64,000 nt of DNA, taken from Gramella jeungdoensis. GTDB lineage: Bacteria; Bacteroidota; Bacteroidia; Flavobacteriales; Flavobacteriaceae. The stretch's first letter is position 1, and each line of letters begins with the position of its first letter. Positions 1 to 8,207 of this stretch are shown here, one piece after another. Both the position numbers and the translations under genes were made by a program. The stretch is taken from the NCBI RefSeq assembly GCF_023805255.1, contig NZ_JAMSCK010000005.1, positions 62,001 to 126,000 of the forward strand. The letters are read 5' to 3'. The notes beneath the pieces were generated by a model. That model was not told where the DNA came from. It saw only the letters and a program-made list of their open reading frames with translations, and searched no databases.

Positions 1-599
1 TTCAACTCTGGTCCCATTTCTGAAACCGGGAGTATATAATCTACAAGTCCCGTGTTAATGGCACTATTGGGCATTCCATCAAACTTGGCTTCAGTAGGCT
101 CTTGTACCATCACCATCCCGTCATTCTCCTTAATAGCTCGCACACCTCGCGTTCCGTCACTACCGGTGCCGCTTAAAACTATACCTATGGCCCTTTCCTT
201 TCTCTGTTTAGCCATGGATTCAAAGAACATGTCTATAGGAAGGTTGAGGATCTGGCTTTTTGGTTTCTCTTTAAGGTGAAGAATATCATCTTCCAGTATA
301 AGGTTATTGGCCGGGGGTATCAAATAAATATGCCCAGGTTTCACCTTCATTTGGTCAGATATCTGTACGATGGGAAGATTAGTATTCTTTTTAAGGAGTT
401 CTCCCATCATACTTTTATAATCGGGAGATAAATGCTGAATTACCACATAAGCGTTCTTATCATCAGCCGGAATGTTCTTAAAGAATTTTTTAAGGGCCTC
501 CAATCCCCCGGCACTTGCCCCAACGGCAATAATTCTTGCCTGATCGGCTATTTTATCTTTTGTAGTATCAGCCTTTGGCCTCTCTTTAAAATTTTTCAT
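1..599 (-). CDS. CheB-type protein-glutamate methylesterase (partial, N-terminal part)
   Basis: The reading frame is open from the ATG at 599 down to the window edge, giving about 199 residues, so the C-terminus is missing. It matches the CheB catalytic domain, which removes methyl groups from chemoreceptor glutamates. The serine nucleophile lies in VGASAGG near residue 26, the catalytic His in QHLSPD near residue 59, and the Asp in LSGTGSDGTRG near residue 150. No receiver domain precedes the esterase domain. In Bacteroidetes this arrangement is often the front of a CheB-CheR-PAS-kinase fusion rather than stand-alone CheB, but the rest lies outside the window. No other chemotaxis gene is seen nearby. 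The domain call is firm; the overall architecture is open. Confidence 0.85.
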   Translation of the reverse strand, partial: MKNFKERPKADTTKDKIADQARIIAVGASAGGLEALKKFFKNIPADDKNAYVVIQHLSPDYKSMMGELLKKNTNLPIVQISDQMKVKPGHIYLIPPANNLILEDDILHLKEKPKSQILNLPIDMFFESMAKQRKERAIGIVLSGTGSDGTRGVRAIKENDGMVMVQEPTEAKFDGMPNSAINTGLVDYILPVSEMGPEL

Positions 600-1061
600 T
601 AACTAGACTGTAGTAGGTTTTTGTTTATAATCAATAAAGATTATCAGGAAGCGGTAATTATAATTAAATTTTCCTTTACTCCTTATTCCATATCACATAT
701 TTATTGAGTCAAATGCTTAGTATTTCCTATCATTTCGACACAATTGCCCCATTAAGAGAAAATTCCATGCCAAATAATTTTGGGGGGCTATAAAATCATC
801 TCTTCTCACCATTCACAAGCCTGACAGATTTGCAGGATTTTGCCAAATATGCAAATAATTATCCTTGGAAATCTAATTCAGAAATAAATAACATTTTTTT
901 AAGAAATAAGCCTTAAAAACAATTTTCAGCATTAGCATCCTGAATTACACATTCTTAATTTAGAGAAGTTAATCCCCACTTTTTATTAATATGAATCCAC
1001 AATTATTATAAAATCATCAATAAAGACGAAGTTGATTTTAAGATATTTTACAAGAATTTAT
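600..1061. other. Intergenic region without recognisable gene
   Basis: This AT-rich spacer lies between the divergent cheB-like gene and the proC region. I read all frames and found no convincing coding stretch, RNA gene or riboswitch. It presumably holds promoters for both sides, but no strong TAnnTTTG element stands out. Confidence 0.5.
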
Positions 1062-1180
1062 GTTTTTATTAGTGCAAGCTTCAATAAAATCGAACTAAAT
1101 TATTGGTTCAAAATTCGGTTCATAATCCTGAAAATGCTTTATCGCATGGTCTTTGCGCCAAGTGTGCCGAATTAGATGGC
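1062..1180 (+). pseudogene. Frameshifted remnant of a Cys-rich sensory-protein tail (CASCxxIR...SHGxCxxC type)
   Basis: Two short frames together resemble the Cys-rich tail often found at the end of PAS or receiver proteins (CASCKKIR, then YW, then SHGICPxC). From 1062 one frame reads VFISASFNKIELNYW, where both expected cysteines have become Ser and Phe by what would be single-base changes. From about 1103 another frame reads HNPENALSHGLCAKCAE. The spacing between the two blocks is about 16 bases shorter than expected, so a deletion plus frame change is likely. The second block runs in frame into proC, which artificially lengthens that ORF. The family match is from memory of the motif, not a search. 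Confidence 0.5.
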
Positions 1181-1219
1181 AGAAAGCCTCAAAAAAAATT
1201 TAGAACCAAAAAAGAAAAA

Positions 1220-2026
1220 ATGAAAACATTAGTAATTGGAGCAGGTAACATGGGATTAACCTACGCAGAAGGGATGGCAAAATCTGCCATGCTTAATCGT
1301 AGAAATTTAATGGTATTCGACAAATCTGCAGATGTTATAGCAAGATTAAGAGAAATGGACCATTTTGATGTTTACGAGAAGCTCGAAGATTGCCTGCCCC
1401 AAGCCGATATGGTATTCATTGCGGTTAAGCCTTATCACTGCGATGATCTTTTTGAAGAAATGAGATCTATGGTCAATGAAGAACAGATATATGTTTCCTT
1501 GATGGCCGGAGTTACAATCGCAAAGATTCAGGCTGGTTTGGGTGTGAAGAAAGTAGTAAGATCTATGCCTAACCTTCCCGCGCAGGTTGGTAAAGGTGTT
1601 ACTTCCTATACCGAATCAAAGGAGGTCTCCCGTGTAGAATTATTAATGGTACGCAATCTACTTGATACAACCGGCGAATCTATACATGTTAAAAATGAGA
1701 ACTATATAGATGCCTCTACAGGAATCTCTGGTAGTGGTCCTGCTTATGTATTTTACTTTATGCAATCAATGCTTGAAGCAGCCCTTAAAATGGGATTCTC
1801 TAAAAACGATTCCAGAGTACTGGTAAGTCAAACCTTTGAAGGTGCGGTAGAACTTTTCAATCGTAACGACCTTTCACCTGATACCTGGATGGAAAGAGTA
1901 GCCTCTAAGGGAGGTACCACACGGGCAGCACTGGATTCCATGGATGATAATAATGTAAAGGAATTAATAAAAGACGCAGCCTATGCTGCCTTTGACCGTG
2001 CTGTAGAACTGGGAGAAGACAAATAA
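1220..2026 (+). CDS. proC: Pyrroline-5-carboxylate reductase
   Basis: Catalyses the NAD(P)H-dependent last step of proline synthesis in the cytoplasm. The 268-residue protein starts at MKTLVIGAGNMG, a Rossmann GxGxxG motif at residues 7-12. The family C-terminal signature TGISGSGPAYVF lies at 157-168 and SKGGTT near 219. The frame is open upstream to a TTG at 1103, but that extension looks like pseudogene sequence and family members begin just before the Rossmann strand, so the ATG at 1220 is preferred. It is the first gene of a proC-proB-proA cluster with short gaps (34 and 40 bases) that covers the whole glutamate-to-proline pathway. Confidence 0.95.
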   Translation: MKTLVIGAGNMGLTYAEGMAKSAMLNRRNLMVFDKSADVIARLREMDHFDVYEKLEDCLPQADMVFIAVKPYHCDDLFEEMRSMVNEEQIYVSLMAGVTIAKIQAGLGVKKVVRSMPNLPAQVGKGVTSYTESKEVSRVELLMVRNLLDTTGESIHVKNENYIDASTGISGSGPAYVFYFMQSMLEAALKMGFSKNDSRVLVSQTFEGAVELFNRNDLSPDTWMERVASKGGTTRAALDSMDDNNVKELIKDAAYAAFDRAVELGEDK

Positions 2027-2060
2027 CCCGAAATTTAATTTAGCTTATAAATAAACTAAA

Positions 2061-2834
2061 ATGGAAGATAAGAGAAGAATTGTTGTAAAAGTTGGTACAA
2101 ATGTAATGACCAATAAAGACAACAGAATTTTAGGTCCCGTATTAAAAAGTCTCGTAAGGCAAATAGCTACATTATATGAAGAGGATATTTTGGTAGTTCT
2201 TGTTTCTTCAGGTTCGGCTATAGCTGGAAAAGAGATCCTTGGAGAGATCAATATCGAGGACGAGAGTAAAAGAAGACAGGTATACTCTTCAGTAGGACAG
2301 CCTCGTATGATGCGCCACTATTACAGTATTTTTCACGATTACGGAATGAGATGTGCGCAGGTACTGGCTACAAAAAGGGACTTTAGCCCGGGAATCCATA
2401 GAGAGAACATGATAAACTGCTATGAGTCTTTACTTTCAGAAGGAATTATTCCTATTGCGAATGAAGATGATGCTGTTTCGGTAACCATGTCTATGTTCTC
2501 AGATAATGATGAGCTGGCCAGCCTTGTGGCTGAACTGATTGGAGCAGAAAAACTTATCATTCTTAGTGATACTGATGGACTCTATACCGGCCACCCGGAA
2601 GATGATGAGTCTGAGAAACTGAACAAAGTTCAGGTTGACGAGAATGTTGAAAAGTATGTTCAGCAATCAGATAAAGGTGAAGGTGAAGGCCGCGGAGGCA
2701 TGGAATCCAAGATCAAGATAGCTAAAGGTACCGCATCAAAAAACATCACAACCTATATAGCAAATGGTAAACGAGAGGATGTGATTCTTGATATAATGGC
2801 AGGAAAACCGGTAGGTACCAAGTTTACCTCATAA
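2061..2834 (+). CDS. proB: Glutamate 5-kinase (without PUA domain)
   Basis: Phosphorylates glutamate to gamma-glutamyl phosphate, the committed step of proline synthesis. The 257-residue amino-acid-kinase fold shows KVGTNV near residue 9, VLVSSGSAIAGK near 47, PIANEDDAV near 133, the nucleotide-binding LSDTDGLYTG near 170 and GGMESKIKIAK near 214. It lacks the C-terminal RNA-binding-like PUA domain found in enterobacterial ProB, so it is of the short type. It lies between proC and proA in the same direction. Feedback inhibition by proline is known for the family but cannot be judged from this sequence. Confidence 0.95.
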   Translation: MEDKRRIVVKVGTNVMTNKDNRILGPVLKSLVRQIATLYEEDILVVLVSSGSAIAGKEILGEINIEDESKRRQVYSSVGQPRMMRHYYSIFHDYGMRCAQVLATKRDFSPGIHRENMINCYESLLSEGIIPIANEDDAVSVTMSMFSDNDELASLVAELIGAEKLIILSDTDGLYTGHPEDDESEKLNKVQVDENVEKYVQQSDKGEGEGRGGMESKIKIAKGTASKNITTYIANGKREDVILDIMAGKPVGTKFTS

Positions 2835-2874
2835 AAGAAATAGATTAACGTAACTAAACTAAAGAAACGAAAAA

Positions 2875-4074
2875 ATGAAGTTGATAAAATCTGAAACCAA
2901 GAATAAAGTCCTTCAATCCATGATGCAGATCCTGGATAAAAGGCGTAATGAAATTATTGAAGCAAATAAAAAAGATCAGGATGCTTTTAGCAGGGATGAT
3001 CAGGCTTTGTACGACAGGCTCGTTGTTGACGATAAAAAAGTTGACGATATGATACGTTCAGTTCGTGAAGTGATGGAACAGGATGATCCTGTAGGACAGG
3101 TTATCGAGCATCGTAAGCTTGATACCGGACTTGATATCACGAACAAAACAGCTCCTTTCGGAAATATTTTAATCATATATGAATCAAGACCTGATGTAAC
3201 TATTGAAGCAGCTGTATTGGCCTTTAAAGCTAATAATAAGATCTACCTCAAAGGAGGTAAAGAAGCCATACATAGCAATAAGATTCTTGAAGAATGCTGG
3301 CATGAAGCTCTTGAAGAAAATGGTCTGGAAAAAAGCTGGATCGAATTGCTGCACATGGATAGAACAGAAACCCAGGAATTCCTGAAGAATCCACCAGTAC
3401 AGTTAGACCTTATTGTACCTCGTGGCGGTGAAAGGCTAATCGGTTTTGTGAAGGAACATGCTACAGGTGCCGTGCTGGTTAGTGGTAGAGGAAATAATTT
3501 CCTTTATGTTTCTAAAAATGCCGATTTTGAAGTAGCCAAAAAAGTGATGCTGAATGCGAAGATCGACAAAATCTCTGGATGCAATGCCCTGGATAAGGTG
3601 CTTGTAGATAAGAATATTGAAGACTATGAAGGCAAGCTAAAAGAACTTCAGGAACTTTTCAGTGACAATAAAGTAAAAGTACTGGTAGATGATGAAGTCT
3701 CAAAAGTACTTACTGATGAAGAGAAGGTACCTTCAGAAGATACCTGGTATGAAGAGTTTCTGGCGATGAAAATTGTGATTGGAGCTATAGACGGCCTGGA
3801 TGAGGCCATCGAAAAGATTAACCATTATTCAGGTGGTCACTCTGCTTCAATTATCACCACTGATAAGGATGAAGCTTTAACCTTTATGGAACAGGTAGAC
3901 AGCGCTGCCGTATACCACAACGCCTCAACCAGGTTTACAGATGGTGGACAAATGGGTGTTGGTGCAGAACTTGCGATCTCTACCGATAAATTACACCACA
4001 GAGGACCTCTGGGACTAAAACAGCTGGTTACCAACAAATATTATGTTTTAGGTGAAGGTCACGTTAGAGTATAA
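2875..4074 (+). CDS. proA: Gamma-glutamyl phosphate reductase
   Basis: NADPH-dependent reduction of gamma-glutamyl phosphate to glutamate semialdehyde, the partner of ProB. The 399-residue protein is an aldehyde-dehydrogenase fold. The catalytic cysteine is C236 in ISGCNALDKV, and the N-terminal cofactor region contains IYESRPDVTIEAAVLAFKANN (family PDVxxEAxxL...K.GN). The family C-terminal block RFTDGGQMGVGAELAIST is intact. It is the last gene of the proline operon and is followed by a strong intrinsic terminator at 4096-4125. ProB and ProA often work as a complex, consistent with adjacency. Confidence 0.95.
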   Translation: MKLIKSETKNKVLQSMMQILDKRRNEIIEANKKDQDAFSRDDQALYDRLVVDDKKVDDMIRSVREVMEQDDPVGQVIEHRKLDTGLDITNKTAPFGNILIIYESRPDVTIEAAVLAFKANNKIYLKGGKEAIHSNKILEECWHEALEENGLEKSWIELLHMDRTETQEFLKNPPVQLDLIVPRGGERLIGFVKEHATGAVLVSGRGNNFLYVSKNADFEVAKKVMLNAKIDKISGCNALDKVLVDKNIEDYEGKLKELQELFSDNKVKVLVDDEVSKVLTDEEKVPSEDTWYEEFLAMKIVIGAIDGLDEAIEKINHYSGGHSASIITTDKDEALTFMEQVDSAAVYHNASTRFTDGGQMGVGAELAISTDKLHHRGPLGLKQLVTNKYYVLGEGHVRV

Positions 4075-4095
4075 AACTGATTTTTAAATCATTTT

Positions 4096-4125
4096 AAAGG
4101 CGCCGATTGGCGCCTTTATTTTTTT
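4096..4125 (+). terminator. Intrinsic terminator after the proline operon
   Basis: A perfect 9-base stem (AAAGGCGCC / GGCGCCTTT) with a GATT loop spans 4096-4117 and is followed by a T-rich tract. It closes proCBA and separates it from the M61 peptidase gene. Confidence 0.9.
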
Positions 4126-4174
4126 GTAACAATTTCACTTACTTTATGTCTTATAAAATAAAGACAACTTATTT

Positions 4175-6043
4175 ATGAAGAAATTATTAATGGGAATTGC
4201 GGCAGCCTCAATGTTATTTGCCTGTAAAACCCCGAATGTGCCTCAGGTTGATCAGCCTGTAGTGGCCACCATCGATTTAGTAGATGTTGAAAATGATAAA
4301 GTATGGGTAAGTGTAGACCCCGATCGTTTTACCACAGAAACCACAACTTTTTATATTCCTAAAACCGTTCCCGGCACTTATAGTACAGACAACTACGGAA
4401 AGTTTTCAGAAAACTTCAAGGCCCTGGATTATAAGGGCAATGAAATGGAAGTGATAAAACTTGATGATAACAGCTGGCAAATTGAAGATGCTGAAGACCT
4501 GGATAAGGTGATCTATCAGGTAAATGATTCTTTCGATTGGGAAAATGAAGGTGGGGTTTACTCGATGGCCGGAACCAATATTCTTAAAGATAAAAACTTC
4601 CTTCTGAACTTACATGGTTTTGTCGGCTATTTTAAGGATATGAAAGAAGAAGAGTACCGTTTACAAATTGAGCGACCTGCAGATCTTATTCCGGGAACTT
4701 CCCTTACTGTAGACAGAACTATGAACAGCGAGACCGGCAGTTCCAAGACCGATATTTATAACCTTGATCGATATTTTGAAGTGATAGACAACCCTATTAT
4801 GTATGCACAGCCTGATACTGCAAGCTTTATGGTTCAGAATATGGAGGTTTTGCTAAGTGTATACTCACCCAACAAAGTACATTCAGCAAAAAGTCTTAAA
4901 CCGGAAATGGAGAAAATGATCCGTGCCCAAAAAAGATTTCTTGGTGATATAAATAGTACTGATAAGTATGCTATCATCGTTTATTTATCGGATTCACCTG
5001 GAAAAGGAAATGCCGGAAATTTTGGAGCTCTTGAGCATCATACCTCAACAGTTGTAGTTATGCCCGAAAGTATGGAAGCGAAAGCTCTTGATAAAAGTAT
5101 GACCGATATTGTCTCTCACGAATTCTTCCATATTATTACCCCACTTGGAATTCATTCCAACGAAATACATTATTTTGATTACAACGATCCAAAAATGTCC
5201 AAGCATTTATGGATGTATGAAGGGGTAACCGAGTACTTTGCCAATCTTTTCCAGGTAAACCAGGGACTCATTAGCAACCAGGAGTTCTATAACCGGATGG
5301 TTGAAAAGATCAATACCTCCAAAAGGTTCGATGATACTGTTCCTTTTACGGTTATGAGCAAAAACATCCTTACAGACGAGTATAAAGACATGTATTACAA
5401 TGTTTATCAGAAGGGAGCTTTAATAGGTATGGCCCTGGACATCCGTTTGAGAGAGCTTAGTGGCGGAAGAATGGGAATTCTTGATCTTATGAAAAAGCTG
5501 AATGAAAAATATGGAAAAGATAAACCATTTGAAGATGACAATTTAATTCCGGTTATCGTAGAGCTCACTTACCCGGAGATCCAGGATTTCTTTGATACCT
5601 ATGTAACTGGCAGTACCCCGATTCCCTATGACGAATTCTTTGCAAAAGCCGGGTTGGAAGAAAAAGAGGTTATGAAAGAAGTTGATTACTTCATCAACGG
5701 ACAAAGTCCTTACATCACCGCTAACCAGCAAACCAAGGAAATAGTATTCCGTTCAGATATCGAAATGAATACATTTCTTAAAGACCTTGGAATTGAGGGT
5801 GGAGATACGCTCAAGTCTATAAACGGAACTGAATATAATATCGAAAATGTATACGACCTTATCATGGCCAGCCAGTCCTGGAGTGAAGGTGACGATATTA
5901 CTGTCACTATAAAAAGAGGCGGAGAAGAGATCGAACTTGAAGGAAAGATCACTACACCAAAGGATATGGAGAAAACCTATGCAGAGATCCAGAATGCCGA
6001 TGGTGACCAGATTGAACTTCGCAATGCGTGGTTAAAAGGTTAA
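4175..6043 (+). CDS. M61-family metallopeptidase, PDZ-containing lipoprotein
   Basis: Predicted exported zinc aminopeptidase of family M61 (glycyl aminopeptidase group). The N-terminus is a lipoprotein signal with lipobox LFAC, giving lipidation at C17. An N-terminal beta-domain is followed by the zinc site HEFFH at about 315-319 and a downstream YEGVTEYFA helix supplying the third ligand Glu. A PDZ-like domain with GIEGGDTLKSINGTEY lies near 530-590, as in other M61 proteins. The length, 622 residues, is typical. It is monocistronic, with terminators on both sides (4096-4125 and 6064-6094). The substrate is unknown; members prefer N-terminal Gly/Ala peptides. It is probably anchored in the outer membrane or facing the periplasm. 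Confidence 0.9.
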   Translation: MKKLLMGIAAASMLFACKTPNVPQVDQPVVATIDLVDVENDKVWVSVDPDRFTTETTTFYIPKTVPGTYSTDNYGKFSENFKALDYKGNEMEVIKLDDNSWQIEDAEDLDKVIYQVNDSFDWENEGGVYSMAGTNILKDKNFLLNLHGFVGYFKDMKEEEYRLQIERPADLIPGTSLTVDRTMNSETGSSKTDIYNLDRYFEVIDNPIMYAQPDTASFMVQNMEVLLSVYSPNKVHSAKSLKPEMEKMIRAQKRFLGDINSTDKYAIIVYLSDSPGKGNAGNFGALEHHTSTVVVMPESMEAKALDKSMTDIVSHEFFHIITPLGIHSNEIHYFDYNDPKMSKHLWMYEGVTEYFANLFQVNQGLISNQEFYNRMVEKINTSKRFDDTVPFTVMSKNILTDEYKDMYYNVYQKGALIGMALDIRLRELSGGRMGILDLMKKLNEKYGKDKPFEDDNLIPVIVELTYPEIQDFFDTYVTGSTPIPYDEFFAKAGLEEKEVMKEVDYFINGQSPYITANQQTKEIVFRSDIEMNTFLKDLGIEGGDTLKSINGTEYNIENVYDLIMASQSWSEGDDITVTIKRGGEEIELEGKITTPKDMEKTYAEIQNADGDQIELRNAWLKG

Positions 6044-6063
6044 TAGAATTTTAAGCAGTAAAG

Positions 6064-6094
6064 AAAGCGGCAGGAAAAACCTGCCGCTTTTTTT
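6064..6094 (+). terminator. Intrinsic terminator after the M61 peptidase gene
   Basis: An 11-base perfect stem (AAAGCGGCAGG / CCTGCCGCTTT) with an A5 loop at 6064-6090, followed by a T tract. Confidence 0.9.
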
Positions 6095-6128
6095 GTTTAA
6101 TATTAAGATCCTATGAGCGTTATCTTCT

Positions 6129-6136
6129 TATATTTA
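6129..6136 (+). promoter_or_regulatory. Possible -7 promoter element for the antiporter gene
   Basis: TATATTTA matches seven of eight positions of the Bacteroidetes -7 element and lies 21 bases before the ATG at 6157. I see no well-spaced -33 element, so this is tentative. Confidence 0.3.
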
Positions 6137-6156
6137 AAATTCAATTAAACCAACCT

Positions 6157-8160
6157 ATGGAAATTCCTATTCTTCAGGATATTGTGATTATTCTGGGATT
6201 ATCAATTTTGATCATCCTCATCTTTCAGCGGTTAAAACTACCGGCCATACTTGGTTTTCTGATAGCCGGGATCATTGCAGGACCACATGCATTCAATTTG
6301 ATAAGCTCCCAGCACGAAGTGGAACTGCTTTCTGAAATAGGGATCATCTTCCTGCTATTCGTGATTGGGATAGAATTATCCCTGAAAGGTCTGGCATCGA
6401 TAAAAAGGATCATATTTCTAGGAGGTGGATTACAGGTTGGAGGCACTATTCTTATAACAGCAGCGATCTCGCATTTCATAGGTCTGCCATGGACCACTTC
6501 TATTTTCCTCGGATTCCTTTTTAGTTTAAGTAGTACCGCTATCGTTTTAAAGCTGCTACAGGAAAAAGGCGAGATAGCCTCTCCTCATGGACGAATTGGT
6601 TTGGGGATCCTTATTTTTCAGGATATCATCGTAGTTCCCATGATGCTTTTCACTCCGCTGCTTGCGGGAGAGACTCCGAATATCCTTTATACCGTTTCGA
6701 TCATGGCAATTAAAATATTGATCGTTCTTATTCTGGTATATATACTCGCCAGGTTCGTAGCACCAAAAATATTTGGATGGGTGGTAAAAACTAAGAATCA
6801 GGAACTTTTTGTACTTACAGTTGTAGTTTTCTGTTTTGGTATTGCCTGGTTAACCTCAACCGTAGGTCTTTCTCTTGCATTAGGAGCTTTTTTCGCCGGT
6901 CTCATAATTTCAGAATCAGATTACAGCCACCAGGCCACCGCAAATGTGCTTCCCTTTCGGGAGATCTTTATAAGTTTCTTCTTTATATCGGTAGGCACAC
7001 TCTTGAACCTTGATTTCTTTTTTAGCAATATTATCAACATTATTTTGCTGGTAATGGGAGTGATACTATTAAAAATGCTGGTAATGGGACTTACCGTGGT
7101 TATATTAAAATACCCCGCCAGGACAATTTTCCTGGTGATTTTCAGTCTTTTCCAGGTGGGTGAATTCTCATTATTGCTATCGGGCGTGGGGAAAGAAAGT
7201 GGAATAATTCCTGAAAATATTTACCAGTATTTCCTTGCAATTTCAATTATCACCATGGGTATCACTCCATTTCTTATTGAAAATGCACCGCGTATCACCT
7301 ATTCCATTCTGAAAGCCCCTATACCTTCAGCCGTGAGAAAACGTCTTGAAAACATTAAAAGAAGTACTAAGGCTGAAGAGGAATTTTCAGAAGAAAACCT
7401 GCATGACCACCTTGTGATCATCGGGTACGGAATCAATGGTGAAAATATATCCAAAGCTGCCCGTAAGGCCGAAATTCCTTATGTGATACTGGATACGAAT
7501 CCTGAAACATTTGAAAAAGCCAAAGCCAAAAAAGAGCCTATAATTTTTGGGGATGCTACAAATACTACCATTCTTAAACATGCTCATGTTCAGGAAGCAA
7601 GAGTCATCGTGATCGCTATTTCTGATCCCGGAGCCACCAGAAAAATGCTCTCGAGTATCCGTCAGTTCACACAAACTGCAACTATAATTGTAAGAACTAA
7701 ATATGTTAGAGAAATCAAAGATGCCATCAGGCTTGGTGCCGATGAAGTAGTTCCCGAAGAATTTGAAACCTCTATCGAGATCTTTACCAGAGTACTGAAA
7801 AAATACCTGGTTCCTTTCGATGAGATCCAGGAATTCATCAACCAGATACGATCTTCAGATTATGAGATGCTTACTTCTATGAAGAAAACTGCCCACTCCC
7901 CTGCTTTGCAACATTTGAACATCCCTAACAAAGAGATTGTCACTATTAAAGTACAAAGGGATAATCATAAGATCGTAGGCAAGAGCATTGAAGAGTCCGG
8001 AATCGGAAAGAACTATCGTGTAACACTGTTGGCAATTCAGAGAGATAAACGTTACCTCACCGAGATCTCTCCAGAGACGACCATACATCAGGGTGATCTG
8101 CTTTATCTTTTTGGGCATCCCAATAATATTAACCATTTAAACAAAATGCTTTCTTTCTGA
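6157..8160 (+). CDS. CPA2-family cation:proton antiporter with TrkA/RCK domains (Kef-like)
   Basis: Inner-membrane K+/Na+:H+ antiporter-type protein. Residues 1 to about 385 form many hydrophobic segments typical of the Na/H exchanger fold, with conserved stretches such as LGFLIAGIIAGPHA and GLGILIFQDIIVVP. A TrkA-N (RCK) nucleotide-binding domain follows, starting with VIIGYGINGENI near 415. A TrkA-C domain covers the last 85 residues. The size, 667 residues, fits KefB/KefC and YbaL relatives. It probably controls cytoplasmic pH or potassium, gated by a nucleotide. No KefF/KefG partner is adjacent; the next gene, a UbiB-type protein, starts 48 bases later and may be co-transcribed. Confidence 0.9.
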   Translation: MEIPILQDIVIILGLSILIILIFQRLKLPAILGFLIAGIIAGPHAFNLISSQHEVELLSEIGIIFLLFVIGIELSLKGLASIKRIIFLGGGLQVGGTILITAAISHFIGLPWTTSIFLGFLFSLSSTAIVLKLLQEKGEIASPHGRIGLGILIFQDIIVVPMMLFTPLLAGETPNILYTVSIMAIKILIVLILVYILARFVAPKIFGWVVKTKNQELFVLTVVVFCFGIAWLTSTVGLSLALGAFFAGLIISESDYSHQATANVLPFREIFISFFFISVGTLLNLDFFFSNIINIILLVMGVILLKMLVMGLTVVILKYPARTIFLVIFSLFQVGEFSLLLSGVGKESGIIPENIYQYFLAISIITMGITPFLIENAPRITYSILKAPIPSAVRKRLENIKRSTKAEEEFSEENLHDHLVIIGYGINGENISKAARKAEIPYVILDTNPETFEKAKAKKEPIIFGDATNTTILKHAHVQEARVIVIAISDPGATRKMLSSIRQFTQTATIIVRTKYVREIKDAIRLGADEVVPEEFETSIEIFTRVLKKYLVPFDEIQEFINQIRSSDYEMLTSMKKTAHSPALQHLNIPNKEIVTIKVQRDNHKIVGKSIEESGIGKNYRVTLLAIQRDKRYLTEISPETTIHQGDLLYLFGHPNNINHLNKMLSF

Positions 8161-8207
8161 TACTGCTTAATTTCATAAATTTAGAACCCTAACCATTTTT
8201 ATTACCA

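Noticed and set aside
7387-8136. Long minus-strand open frames inside the antiporter gene
   Set aside because: They are shadows of a clearly conserved plus-strand gene and show no family motifs.
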